DNA of 64,000 bases. It comes from Lophius americanus (lineage: Eukaryota; Chordata; Actinopteri; Lophiiformes; Lophiidae). Numbering within the stretch: the stretch's first letter is position 1; each line of letters opens with the position of its first letter. Shown piece by piece: positions 1 to 12,433 of the stretch. Under the pieces are notes generated by a model. It worked only from the letters and a program-made list of their open reading frames with translations. It was not told where the DNA came from and did no database searches. Made by a program: the position numbers and the translations under genes. The stretch is from positions 154,001 through 218,000 of the forward strand of contig JBBDHG010000445.1 in NCBI GenBank assembly GCA_037951165.1, in the 5' to 3' direction.

Positions 1-465
1 TGAACTGAGCATTTAAAAAATGTGAGGAGCGGTTTCCTCAAGGAATCCGGTTGTGTTATTTAATTCAGCTGGAAGAAAATGTAAATCCTCGAGTAGATTC
101 TAGTATTATTTAGTTAATATCTTGTTCTATAGCCCTTAATTCAATTTAGAAATATCTTGATAAACAGATGACTAAAATGATTCTAAGTCGAGACATTCCA
201 CACGCCTCTATTTAAAATTTGTACTGAGGGAAATGTCCCACACAGGTGTTTTCATTTCATATAATTTAATCATTAGAATTTCTAGTCAGTTCTAACTCTT
301 CCCGCAGTGGTGGGTGGTGGGGTTTGCTGCTGAGAGCTGTCGTTATTGTGCGACTTGTGCAGAGTTTGTGTTAACAGTAGCTTTGCACACGCTGGAAAGC
401 CTGAGCTGCGAGGTGTTAGCGTCTGCTAGCATCACTGGCTGACAGTTCCTCTCTCTTTGCCTCAG

Positions 466-3400
466 GCCCAGGTGAGGACGGAGGACCCGGTCACCACAGC
501 GCTGAGTGAAAGCATTCCAAAGTTTCACTTCCCACAAGGCCGGCCCCAAGCCAACTTCAACATCGACAGCCTCATTGCCAAAATTGAGAAAATATTTTCC
601 CAATTCCCAAATGAAAGGGCCACCATTGAAGACATGGGCCAGGTTGCCAAGGTGAGATTGTGATTTGTAGCATCGCAGCATATCTGCCACCCAGCAAATA
701 ATTTTCACGGGTGCTATTTCACTCCTGCCTTTAAGAATGAATTTAAATCTGTCTGAACACATTATACGTCTACATGAGGAATGTGAGAAATGGCCTGAGG
801 TGAACCGGAGTATAGGATTCCTTTGCAGAGTCTTTTAGTGACGTAACGCTTCTATCCAGCCCGATAAATATTACTTTCTTGATTAAATATCACGTTTTTT
901 TGGAATCTCCATCCACACGCTGCCCCTCTTCTCCCCCTTTGTCTCCACAGGCCTGCGAGTGCCCTCTTTACTGGAAAATGCCTTTATTCTGCTCGACTGG
1001 GGGCGACAGGACCGGCTTCGTGTCCGTCCACAAGTTCGTGGCCACGTGGAGAAAGTAAGACAATCGTTCCTTATTCTCATTGGATCGCTGCCACGATCAC
1101 AGCCAAATGGTTTCACACGGATCTCTTTAGAACAATGATAACCACTCGCCGAGACTACAGACGATGCACACAGCTCGCTGCTATCACAGCCTTTTCCTTC
1201 TCAATTCCAACTAGAAATAAGTGATCACAACAACAGCCCCACCAGGGAACGCCGCTGCGCCAATCAGTGTTTGAACAAAAACATAATTTAAATGTCTTGT
1301 GTGTGGAAGTGAAAGGAATACCATGAAGCTTTTGTAATGCTGTTGTGTGTAATAGGCATGCTCTTGTATTAATGCGCGAGCCTCCGGAGGAATGAACAGA
1401 CCTAGCCTTTGACTCCAGTTCATGACTGAACCATTCTTAGATGAGAGGCCACCGTACGCACTTGCATTATTTCCACGTTGCTACCATAACACTCAACACT
1501 TCTAATCACCAGGCAGCAATTCTGAATCCTAATTTCAGAATGCATTATTGCCACACTTGTCTTTTCTTTTTTTCTTTTTTTTCGGAAGAGATTTTCATAT
1601 TTGTGCTCTTGAAAGAGAGACTAACGGGAGAGACAGAGGGAGTAACCCTGCACCATCTGTTCCCTCTTTTCTTCTCCAGAACGCTGCAGACCTGTCACGA
1701 TGATGCGTCTAAATTTGTGCACCTCTTGGCCAAGCCTGGATGTAATTACCTGGAACAAGACGACTTTATTCCATTCCTGCAGGTAGGGGCTGCAGCACAC
1801 CCAGGGAGAAGGGCTGGACTTGGTAATACAGGATTGACTTGGGTGGTGCAAACTGGGCTTCTTATTTGGGCCGTCCTGCTGAGGCGGTGCTTTTTCATGC
1901 GGCGGCAGACTGATTCAGGCGCATTTCTTTACAGTAACTTAGTGCAGGGGGTCGGGGTGGGGGGGGGTTGTTTACCGCGGCAGGATTTATACTTTACTCA
2001 CACATTATAGCTCCAGAACAATCCCGGGAACGACAGATGTATATTCAGTCTCATAAGAATAGTGTGACTGACTGGTACATCAGTCTCCCAGTGTTGGACA
2101 TAGTGTTCTGGCTCTTTGTGTTCTCATTCCCTCTGACAAGCTGTTGGTGCTCCACATTAGTCCCGGTCCACAACTGATTCATTTTCATGCTGGCAGGAGC
2201 GGCTGGGCAGTGCTGAACACCTGTTAACAAACCAGCAGAGATGCCTTGTGGCACACACTGTTTAATTTGTATCGCCCCGCTTCCTGAATCGCCTGTGACT
2301 GTTCTGATGAATGAAAGGCGAATTGCAGTGGAGTAGATTTGACTGTCCCCGCCCGTTTCCTGTGCCCGGTGATTTATGTGTTTCTCTATGATTTAATTCC
2401 TCACTGCGAGAGTCAAAGAGGCACGGCGGCCGCCCCGGAAATAAGGCCTTTTAATTTCATTGCCGTCTTCGCGTACATGTCAACGGTTCATCCACGCAGC
2501 AGAATGGAAGAGGGTAGAATAACCAAAGACAGGAGGGAGTTTGGCGGCAGGAAAATAGCTACAGCGTATTTGTAATGCGGCGCAGGCCCATGTGAATTTC
2601 TGGCATGAAGAAGGAAAGGTTAAGCAGTCGCAAGCAAATGTTTTTCTTTCTCGCCACATTTCTGTTAAGTCAGAAAGGCTTAAGCTCATCCAAGCACAGG
2701 TTCAACCAGTGTTTTTTTTTTTCTGCCTTCAAAGAAACATTTAGATTTTTCAAGGCCTCTCCCAAAAAGGCCCGAAGCCTTTTTTCTTTACATAACAAAA
2801 CTTATAAGACACACGGCATGAGAGATTGATGGAGATGGACACTGACAGGCTCTGATTTTTGAATAGTAATGCTATGGAATAGTAATACTATGATTGACAT
2901 TCATACCTGAACGCTGTGAGCTCTGTCTCCTAAGAAAGACACACATGTGGATTAACATTAAACCCTTTTTACTGATAGTGTCTGCAGAATTTATCAAAGC
3001 GTACGTAGAGTATGTGTTATTGCAGCAGGCGCTGTGTGTGTGATGGAGTTGTTTCTTTTGCACATGTGCTTTTTTGTTATGAAAATGAAGTGAGCGTGCA
3101 GCAGTGGACGACGTGAGCTGACTTTTACTCCATGTTCTCAGGATGTGGTGAACTCACACGCAGGCCTGGCCTTTCTGAAGGAGGCGCCGGACTTTCACTC
3201 GCGGTACATCACCACGGTACGCCTCCATCGCAACAGTTCTACAGTACATTACTGCAAGTTGTGAAACACTGATATGGCGCCACTCTGATTACAGATATGT
3301 CTTTAATTATTAAGTTCTAACAGCTGCCCACTGTTGTTCAGGTGATCCAGAGGATATTCTACAATGTGAATCGTTCGTGGACTGGAAAGATAACGTGTTC

Positions 3401-6400
3401 TGAGCTCAGGAAAAGTAACTTTCTTCAGGTACGTTACTTTGAGCTTTGACTTTAACATTTGTCATTTTCAAGGATGTCTTTCTTTCAACAAATAGTATTT
3501 TATATGACGTGTTAATGTGTGTCGATCCATTAAAACTATTAACACCCCAGGTTTCAACAGGCACCAAATTAAACTCAATTTATTTTTAAGAATTTAATTA
3601 ATTAAAATAATTGTTTAATTGTTTGTTGTTTAATTGTTTAATTAAAATATTAAATAAATAAAATTAAAAATAATTTTATTTATTTAACTTGCATTTATTT
3701 ATTTTTTAAATTTAAAATATGTCTATATTTATCCAGGTCTCAATTTTTCCTAGAAATCTGAATTCCGAGCCTGATATAATTATAGAACATAATATAGAGA
3801 CGTAATTATTAAGATATAAACCTCTAGTTTATTTATTTATTTATTTAGATGTCTCATCTGAATCAAGCAAAGTTTCCCATTCTAAAGTCTGTTAAAGGAA
3901 AATTCCTTATAGTCAATGCTGCAATCCTGGATCCTTCCAACATTGCTGAAATAAAGCCTAATTGCACATCTGATCTGATAATGAGACGGGTTGTAAACGC
4001 GTCAGCAGCTTAATCGTATCATCTAAACCATTATTTGAACGTTAAGAGCAGCAACAATGTAATCATTTATAAAATAGATATATATTTATCTTCATCGTCT
4101 TACATTATGCTGAATCAGCAGGTTGGTGTTTGAGCTGAATTGATTGTTTGACAAATCGATCCATACGTTTATATTGAATCTCGGACTTCCATTTCCCTGT
4201 CAGAATTTGGCGTTGCTGGAGCAGGAGGAGGACGTGAACCAGCTGACGGAGTTCTTCTCCTACGAACATTTCTATGTTATCTACTGCAAGTTCTGGGAGC
4301 TGGACACGGACCATGACCTCTACATAGACCAGAAGGACTTGGCACAGCACAACGACCGAGGTACACACCCACCCCTCAGCGTCTCCACACCAGACCAGAA
4401 TCACTCCTTCAAATAATGTTGAATTCATGCTGCAGAATTTTTGTCTTTGGGTAAACTTTGTATCACTTACAAAGTTCAAATAAGAATAGAGACTAAATAA
4501 ATTGTATTATCCTCCCTACATAAATGACAAGAAGACAGTGTCTGGGATCCGTAATCATTTTTTTGTCCTGAGATTGTCTTGCAAACAGTAGATACTACCT
4601 TCACCAAACTTTACAAATACACCGATCAGCCATAACATTATGATCACTTACAGCTGAAGTCAGCTTGACACTGATTGTCTCGTGTCGGTGGCACCTGTCA
4701 GTGGTTGGGACATATTACACAGCGAGTGAGCAAGTTTTCCTGAAGTTGTTGTGTGTGAAGCAGGAGAAAACGGTCAAGCATAAGGATCCCTGCAACTTTG
4801 AAGAGAGGCAATCTGTAATGGCTGTACAACCCGGCTCAGAGCGTCTCCATAACTGCAGATCTTGATTGGTTTTCCTGATCCGCAGTGCTTAGAACCTACA
4901 AAAGTGATCTATGGAAGGACAATTTGCGAACCGACGACTGGATCATTGACGTGTCTGTGGAGGGAAGGCTAGCCTGTGAGCCCACAGAAGAGCTATTTAC
5001 ACAAATTGCTGAAAAAGTTGCTGCTGCTCCTGATAGAACAGTGTCAGAACACTTAGTGACATCACAGAGCTGTTTTAGCAGTTAATGGGGGAACTAAACG
5101 ATACTGGACAGATGGTTTTTATGTTACGGCTGATCTATGTATGTGAACCATAACTAGTTTTAAGCCTTTTGATATTTTGAATTATATTGTCATTGTATTC
5201 TTTGTTGTTTCCATGGACACGTAAAGATACATACGTAACACAAACTACAACTATACATAAATGGTAATAATAATTCATAGTTGGACTTTTTTAATACTTT
5301 TTTAAAGATGCTTTTTGACACTGTAAACTTGTTACACTTAAATCACCCGTGATATATCCTCGCATGTCAAAAAGATTCTTCAAACAAAAAGCCAACTTTA
5401 ACTTTTCCAGCTTTTCCCTCTGAAGGTTTTCGTCTTCTCGGCAGTATATATATCCAAAACAATATACCCTACTGTAGGCTCGCCAAAGTAACGGAGGGTC
5501 TGTCGTGTACAGATGTAGTTTTCGGGGGTATATTTATCATCTGTCATCCTTCCAGTAGGCTGAAACAACAAAACCACATATAAAGTATTTGTAACTTGTT
5601 GTTGGGACCAAGTTTACTGGTCACACTCAAACACTTAGGCGGTAAGAAGACTTGTCTTCGCCGCTTTCTCCACACACACTCAACACCACATGTTCTGAGT
5701 TGATGGTCTGTGAGTGAGGCAGGGGAAATGAGACACAAGATCAATAAGAGAGCAGCAAGTACACTCTGCTCAAATGACGCCACGTCTGGAACAATTTCTC
5801 CCGCTATATGGTCAAAACGATGGCCAGAGGATTTATAGCATTGTCAAGATAAAAAAGAGCCACACTGGCCAGTCTGGATTTACAGTCTGTGAGAATGGAT
5901 TACATGTGTTGTGAAAACGTTGTACTTAGATTCGGAGAGCTGCTGTATGAGAGGGGACCTCCCCCACACCCCCAATACAATATGGATTATAAATAATATC
6001 TTTTGCGGTCTGTTTTCTTTTTTTCCAGCCATTTCCCATAAGATGATTGAAAGAATATTCTCAGGAACAGTAACGAGGTAAGTGGAAAAATACACGTTCA
6101 AGGATGTTTGTCATACAATCATTTTTCGTTTTAAAGGAAAGGAATATCAAAAGTTTGGATTGTGTGTTTTGTTTGATCAGAGACAGGCGGGTGTATAAAG
6201 AAGGACGGCTAAGTTATGCAGATTTTGTCTGGTTCCTCATCTCAGAGGAGGACAAGAAGACAGACACCAGGTATAAATACACACTGACAGCACCGTCTGT
6301 TACTCTGCAACAGTCTTTCCTCATATGCGCCTGCTCCTCACTTTCATCTGTGTCCAGCATAGAGTACTGGTTCCGCTGCATGGACCTGGACGGGGACGGC

Positions 6401-9400
6401 GTGCTCAGCATGTACGAGCTGGAGTACTTCTACGAGGAGCAGTGTCAGAAGCTGGAGACCATGGCCATCGAGCCCCTTCCCTTCGAGGACTGCCTCTGCC
6501 AAATGCTTGACCTCGTCAAGCCCGAGGTCGAAGGTCAGACCCATTTTACATTTGGACGCACGATCAGAAGTTCACAGCACACACACACACACACATCGCA
6601 GTGTGACAGGTTCCGCCTTTGTGACAGTGACGTTCTCAGACACTCTGAGGACACAGCATTGATCATTAGTTGAGGAATGAGAGAATGATCTGACTGGCTG
6701 CTGCTGCCAGCTGTGGGTGTCATCCACACCGCTCAACAGATTCCCTCCACTACTTAGCTTTACCGCCGAGTCATTTAGGAGACCCTGGTCCACGGGATGC
6801 ATGTTTAGTATTGATAGCTGGAGCAAGAATGTGACCCCGGGTCGACCCGCCCATATGATGTCTTAGTGGAGCCCTGGAAAATGGCGTGTAATATGAGACG
6901 TAACCGCGTCTCGACTTTGAGGCATGTGTTCCCTGCTACAGTTACGCCTCCTCCTGAGAGCACAAACCCACTTTAAACGTTTTGATATTAAGCGTGACGG
7001 GCGATTTCTGGTCTGTGTTACAAGAATATAGAATTGTACACCCACAGAATAGAGACGTTCCATTTGACCGAATATGCGGCTCAAACGAGTCAGTTTATCG
7101 CGTAGAGCGCTTCCTGTTACTTATTTTATCCTTGAAAAGTGATGATTGAGAATTTTAGATGTCACACTGAGGAACTTATTTACAGGTAAACACAAAGATC
7201 CCTGACCTCCACTGATCTGAGATAAGCCAAAGTTGAACGTTATCTGTCAAATCCAGACTGGTAACTTAGTTGCGAGAGCTCGTTAATCACAATAATACAT
7301 GCTGTCAATCATCTGTCAGTGGGTTCATTTGTGTTTCAACCCGTCCAGGTAAGATCACTCTGCGAGATCTTAAAAGGTGCAAGTTGTCCCACATCTTCTT
7401 CGACACTTTCTTCGACATTGAGAAGTACCTGGACCATGAGCAGAAGGACCCGTTCTCCGTCATACGGGTAAGGTCGAGCCGATAGTAGCCGAGACGGCGT
7501 CATGGCTTGTTTTGCGTCACAGGGGTCGAGGTGCCCGCGTAACACCTCATGTTTTTCTTCAGGAGGTGGAGACAGACGGCCAAGAGCTCTCCGACTGGGA
7601 GAAATACGCAGCAGAGGAGTACGAGGCCCTGGTGGACGAAGAGGCTGCCAACGATCAGTGCAATGATGTGTAAGTCTGGCTTTACACGCGGATAAAAGAT
7701 GGATTCATCAAACTGCTGCTGGTTTAACATTTGCCTTCAGTCAAAGATAAAAGTGAAAATCTTTCACTTTGACTCTCAGTAACTACCTCAAGAAAAGCAA
7801 TTTACTGTATTTTTTATGACTCCAAATTGTTCCTAGATTTATAAGAGCATGATGACGGCAAGGAACTTTCTGGCGCACCTCATCTGGCCGCAATGAAATT
7901 TACTCCTTTGAAAAAAGCAGATCAGAGTGAAATGATGAAGAGTGTGACATATATTAGGTTAAATCCTGAGTGGATGTTCTTTTTTCAAAGCATTCATGCG
8001 ATTGCTTCTTCAAGGTTATTCCAGCTCCTTTGATTTGTCATATTCTTCAGTTAAGAATAGTTCAGTCGACATCAGGAGTTGGCAAATCTTTGAAAATAAT
8101 CAAAAGTCGATGTAATCCCACTACTGTCAATTCATTTGACTATTACTTTCCCTAACTCACACACTGTCCCTGAACACATCATGTTCCATGACGTGGCTCC
8201 ACCCTGGCCAATGTTAGTCGCTGAAGGTCAATGTGGATGAAGTACTCAGATTATTTATTCTCCACTACAAGTAGAAGCCCTGCATCCAAAACGTTACTCA
8301 AGAGTACTTCAAGTATGAAAGTATTCCTGCTCCCTTTTAGCGGTTTACTGTTTATTACTAATGTAGCAGTATGTTACTGCTGTATAAAAGTTAATTTGTT
8401 ACCGTCATTTTAACGGTTACTAACGCTGTCAGACAAATGTAGTGGAGTAGAATATAAAATACATTTCTGTCTGAGATGTAGTAGAGTAGAATCAGAAAGT
8501 AGTTTAAAATGGAAAGAATCAAGTAAAGTGAAAATACCTCACATTTTTACTGAAGCACAGTACTTGACAAATGTACTTAGTCACTGTCCAGCACTGCTTA
8601 AAGTTTGTGCAGATCAGCAACAACGCAAACACATAGTCGACAAAAAGGGCAGTGAAGATGATGCCAAAATAAAGCAAATCACAGACGAAGGTGTTGACGG
8701 GTTTGTTGTGTGGCGGTTTTTAGGAGCTACACCGACTAAAGAGGAGCTTCTAAGCATAGCAGGTAAGACACTGAGTGTACCAGCAAAGACATCGTCTTCT
8801 CCTTCGCTTTCTCTCTGTGGGAGTCTAGTCCTAAACCCACTCCTAGCGTCTACCCTCACCCTCACCTCACCTCACCAACCTGTTGAGTATCCAGAATCTG
8901 CAGCCGTGTGTCAGAGCTAGGAGTCAGTTTTTGAACCAGACTGTTTCAGTTTTTATCCGGCCTCTCCTCACTGCACCGTCTGTTTCTGTGCCTGATGTGT
9001 TTCTCCTCTGTCCTCTCCAACACTGTTTTTTATGAAAATCTGCCTTTAAAGGAGTAGTTTGACATTTTTGGGGATTACTCTCACTTTCTTTACAAAGTAC
9101 ATGGAAATGATAGATTCCTGTGATAAATCATCCAGCAGATAGTTAGCTTAGCTTAGCATGAAGACAGGAGATGGCTACCATCTGTGCAAGGCATGAAGGT
9201 GTGATACAGAACTAGATTCTGTATCACACCTTCATGCTTGTATGGAAAACCCTTGCTTAAAAATGAAAAAGTGACTTGTACCATTTATTTTTTTTAAATT
9301 AAAAAAAAAAAATTAAGAAAAAGCCAAAAAGAAATCGTTGAATTTCTGTAGCCACCTATTCCCATCAGGGTCATGGGGGGCCGTAGCCTATCCCAGCCGA

Positions 9401-10355
9401 CACCCTGGACAAGTCTTTATTCACACCTATGGTCAACTAAGAGACACCAATCGCCTTTATGGTGTGTTCTTGGACTGTAGGAGGAATCTCTACCCTTGAG
9501 ATTACATTCAATTATTAAATAAAATAAGAATGCCACTACAGGTTTTGTACTCAGTTAACCTGCATGGGATTCAACCATCGTGGGACACAGTTAGTGACCT
9601 GAGAATAAACCTGTACATGCTTCTGACAGCATGGGTGGCCGCTGTTTACTCTTTCAAAAAAAAAATCTGTTGAAATTCCTCAAAGCATCTGGGAGACTTC
9701 TGTGGAGTTGACGTGTCACCGGGCAAAACTAGAAACAAACATTCGTCGACCAAAGAAGATACAAAAATGTTAAACCGCACCTCTAAAGCTCCGCTATCGA
9801 CTGAGGAGGTGTAATGGACAAAAATGGGACTATTTCAGCTCATTTCTAATAGTCAATAACTTCTGCTTTTACCATGAGGGAATCCTAGGCCCTGTTTTTA
9901 GACTTTGGTGTTTGTTCTGACTAAACAAACACCATCCACGTGTGTAAACATGTGAGCGCTGTAGGAGGTGCCGGGCTTTAGTTTCCTCTGGACAAAGCCA
10001 CGCTAGCTGTTTATCCCCGTTTCCTGCCTTTATGCTGAGCTAAGCAACAAAAAAAAAAAAAAAAAAAAAACATCTGCTGGAAGTTAGGTTCATGTCTAAA
10101 CACAAGAGTTGGATTTTATTTGGAAGAAAGTGAATTTTCATATGATATATCTGCTTGTATTATCTTTGTAGCTGACGTTATTTTGAAACTCTGTTGCCCT
10201 TCTTGTGTTTGTCCAGGTACGATAATCCTCTGAGCCCTCTGGGGCAGCACATCTCCACTGAGCTGGGTCTGACAAAGAGACATTTCTTCGAGATCCCCTC
10301 TCCACACTGCAACCTGGGCCTGGACGAATACGAGTATGAGGATGACTTCGAATGA
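466..10355 (+). CDS. ppp2r3b: PP2A regulatory subunit B'' beta (PR48 family), 3' 12 coding exons
   Basis: Regulatory B'' subunit that directs the PP2A core enzyme to substrates and binds calcium through EF-hands. Coding exons: 466-651, 951-1054, 1680-1782, 3142-3216, 3342-3428, 4204-4360, 6029-6077, 6181-6270, 6358-6533, 7349-7467, 7563-7669, 10217-10355. All junctions are phase-consistent and give 463 residues to a TGA. The human protein is about 575, so roughly 110 N-terminal residues lie left of the window. Visible motifs: IPKFHFPQGRPQAN near the start, an EF-hand-like loop DTDHDLYIDQKDL (about residues 218-230), a canonical EF-hand loop DLDGDGVLSMYE (about 293-304), and the SDWEKYAAEEY block. 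The C-terminus (FFEIPSP...LDEYEYEDDFE) resembles PPP2R3B (FFEAPSP...) and not PPP2R3A, which decides the paralogue. The 2.5-kb last intron and the intron at 4361-6028 contain repeats. Confidence 0.93.
4620..5139 (+). mobile_element. Internally deleted Tc1-like transposon, 520 bp
   Basis: The left end reads CACCGATCAGCCATAACATT and the right end is its degenerate inverse (ggctgatctatg at 5128-5139). Both ends abut TA, the Tc1/mariner target duplication. The inside matches the fish Tc1-like transposase in order: the N-terminal DNA-binding part (about 4760-5080, with several frameshifts and stops), then a jump to the last codons (about 5070-5100). The DDE catalytic core is gone, so it is non-autonomous and dead. 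It lies in a ppp2r3b intron. Confidence 0.85.
8231..8605. repeat. Dispersed teleost repeat ('tgtagtggagtag / cagtacttgacaaatgtactta' type)
   Basis: The phrases gaagtactcagattatt, tgtagtggagtagaat and cagtacttgacaaatgtactta are typical of a very common fish repeat, probably a non-autonomous DNA transposon. Related fragments occur at about 49,612-49,690, 52,850-52,935 and 53,095-53,270. The family name is not assigned here. Confidence 0.65.
9045..10075. repeat. Dispersed repeat ends ('ttagcttagcttagcat') with nested repeat in last ppp2r3b intron
   Basis: The left part (about 9045-9180) carries agttagcttagcttagcat. The right part (about 9960-10,045) carries the inverted counterpart (gctagctgttta ... 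ttatgctgagctaagc), followed by a long A tract at about 10,050-10,070. The two look like ends of one fish repeat with other DNA between them. A reverse copy of a second common repeat (key phrase tagcctatcccagccgacac) occupies about 9340-9480. Confidence 0.6.
9191..9237. repeat. Perfect inverted repeat, 21-bp arms, 5-nt loop
   Basis: The left arm 9191-9211 (gcatgaaggtgtgatacaga + a) is the exact reverse complement of 9217-9237, with loop ctaga at 9212-9216. It is non-coding and lies inside the last ppp2r3b intron. Confidence 0.95.
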
Positions 10356-10958
10356 CCTTCGAGACCGTGGGGTTTTCCCACAAGCCTGCTGGGTACCGTG
10401 AGCTCCGAGACACAGAGGTCAAGAATCGCGTCAATGCTCAAGCCGGGGTTCCCACTCAGCCTAACTGGACTCCATAAACACTGACAGAGCTCTGCTGGAG
10501 CGACGCCTGCTGAAGAGACGGATACAGTAGTGACTAATGTGAAGCGGTCCGAGGAGAACGTTGTTCTTCATCACGCTATAATAAACCAGAAGTTCTAATA
10601 TTTCCACCACAGCTGCCTTTCTGACGTCCAGACCGTCGTTCCATCCTCGCGTGTTGACAGCGTTAAGTTTTGCATGTAACGCTTTTATACAAATAATATT
10701 TGGGCTGAGTGTTTCTTCCAATCTGAACATCAGTAGATCACATTCTGTGCACGCTGGAGCATCCTGGATCCCGAACGACAACCATCTTGGTTTCATTCAG
10801 GTTTGGAACTAACAACCATCCGAAGCCTTTGGCGAATGTAACATTCCAGCGATCAGAACTGAAGGTTTTCTAAGAGGCTGTAAATTCACTAATGGACGGT
10901 TGTTGAGACGAGATGTTACTGCAGATGCCAAACAAGCCGCCGTCGAGCCTGCTGTACA

Positions 10959-11007
10959 AACACACACACACACACACTGACACACACCCACACCCACACA
11001 CACACAC
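10959..11007. repeat. CA microsatellite in the ppp2r3b 3' UTR
   Basis: Interrupted (CA)n tract: pure from 10,959 to 10,976, then broken cacaccc units to about 11,007. It lies between the ppp2r3b stop codon and its poly(A) signal. Confidence 0.9.
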
Positions 11008-11251
11008 ATCTGTTGTACAGCTCTGTCTTCACTATGACTCTAATTTAACGTATGTGTGACACGGGGTTATAAATTATTACAGATGAATTTATACAGAACT
11101 GTAAATATTTATTTGCTGCTTGCTGTGTTGTAAATGAATTGGGCAAGAGTTTTAAGACAAATTATGTTGGTTTTTTTTCTATGTTATACAGTTTGAATGT
11201 ACTTTGACGGGACAAAAGTAATCATTTTACTTGACTTTCTCTTAAGTTAAT

Positions 11252-11257
11252 AATAAA
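11252..11257 (+). terminator. ppp2r3b: Likely ppp2r3b polyadenylation signal (AATAAA)
   Basis: AATAAA in gttaataataaagctgg, about 0.9 kb after the TGA at 10,353. It would give a 3' UTR of about 920 bp ending near 11,275. No better canonical signal is obvious upstream. Confidence 0.65.
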
Positions 11258-11710
11258 GCTGGTTGAATGGAAGAGTAATTACGTGCAGTAATATTTGCCT
11301 GTCAGCTGAAAAACACAGGAATGCTATATTTACAGAAAGAAACAACTTTATTGGTAGCGGGCGCTGCTGCTGCCTCACGTAAATACAGATAGTTAAAGGT
11401 ATAGAAAAACGAAAAAAGTGCCTTTATGTATTTACATATATATTACAGCGTGGTTGGAAAGTTCTCGCCTGGACCAGTTTAAGTCATATAAATTACAAAC
11501 TAGCAATATTTAACTGTATTTTCTTTCATGAAGAACAAAAACATTATTTATACACTCAATCAGATGATCATAAAGTTAAAATGTAGTCATTTAGTGTTTT
11601 TGCATGATAAAACTTTAAAAAAGCGGATGCATATGTTCCTCAGATGAAAATGGTCGGCTAATAATTTAAATATGATTATAGTGTGGCATTTAAGAATAGT
11701 GTTATGTATG

Positions 11711-12433
11711 CACGATCAGCCATAACATTATAACCACAGAGGGCTAAAGTCGAAATTAACATTGATCATCTGGAGGTAGAGTGGTGGTCATTTTTTTGTT
11801 TAAGGATACAAAACTAAAAAGGAAAACACGGCATTTTTCCATTCCATGGCCAAAACAGGATAACATTTTTTTTTTTCAATCGTTTGAATTAATTTTCTAA
11901 TTTGAATGACAAAAAATAAAATCCCTTGTACTTTTTTTTTTTTCAATTTCTGACAACGGATGTGGTTCCTATCGAAAGAACCTAGGAAATAATGCAGACA
12001 AAAGCAGTCAGTAAAGCTGAAACCCCACCCCTAACTTATTTATATCTGTTTGAAATAAACCGCTAATGTTGAGGGATGAAGTGATGATTTGACAGAGAGC
12101 AGTAAACCGCGCTCTGTCAAATCATCACTCCCTTCTGAGCACTGCCGTCTTTGATTCGCTCGTAAAAGCACCACCACATCCGGTTTTGTTGGGTGTCCCT
12201 GGTCTGCTGTTGATAGTACCTACCCAAACGATCTAAGAAAGAAGAGCTGCTGAAACGGCTACAGGATAATGGGCGCCATTGAAGGCGCATCTGTGTTGTC
12301 CCAGAGAAAAGCCACTGCCTGAAAGGTTCATTCTGGAATCCGGGAGAGGGGTGTCAGAACGCAGTGCACCACAGCAAAAGGAGGGTCTGCAAAAATATTA
12401 GGCAGGCGGTTCTAATGTTTTGGCTGATCAATG
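11711..12433 (+). mobile_element. Internally deleted Tc1-like transposon, about 723 bp
   Basis: The left end cgatcagccataacattata and the right end aatgttttggctgatcaatg are inverted repeats, each next to a TA (11,707-11,708 and 12,434-12,435). The interior around 12,190-12,290 matches the HTH-coding part of fish Tc1-like transposase, and about 12,375-12,405 matches its C-terminal codons. The sequence between is missing, and unrelated DNA fills 11,800-12,150. Confidence 0.75.
12081..12128. repeat. Perfect inverted repeat, 17-bp arms, 14-nt loop
   Basis: 12,081-12,097 (gtgatgatttgacagag) is the exact reverse complement of 12,112-12,128. The loop is agcagtaaaccgcg. It sits inside the Tc1-like remnant but is not part of its terminal repeats. 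Confidence 0.93.

Noticed and set aside
1441..2010. A 189-codon open frame overlapping a ppp2r3b exon
   Set aside because: Only 1680-1782 is conserved coding sequence; the rest is intron read-through on both sides.
4885..5085. A 66-codon open frame in a ppp2r3b intron as an extra exon
   Set aside because: It matches the start of fish Tc1-like transposase in a shifted frame and lies between Tc1 terminal repeats.
9191..9237. The 21-bp hairpin as a microRNA precursor
   Set aside because: The stem is too short, perfectly paired with a 5-nt loop, and extends no further; it lacks microRNA precursor structure.
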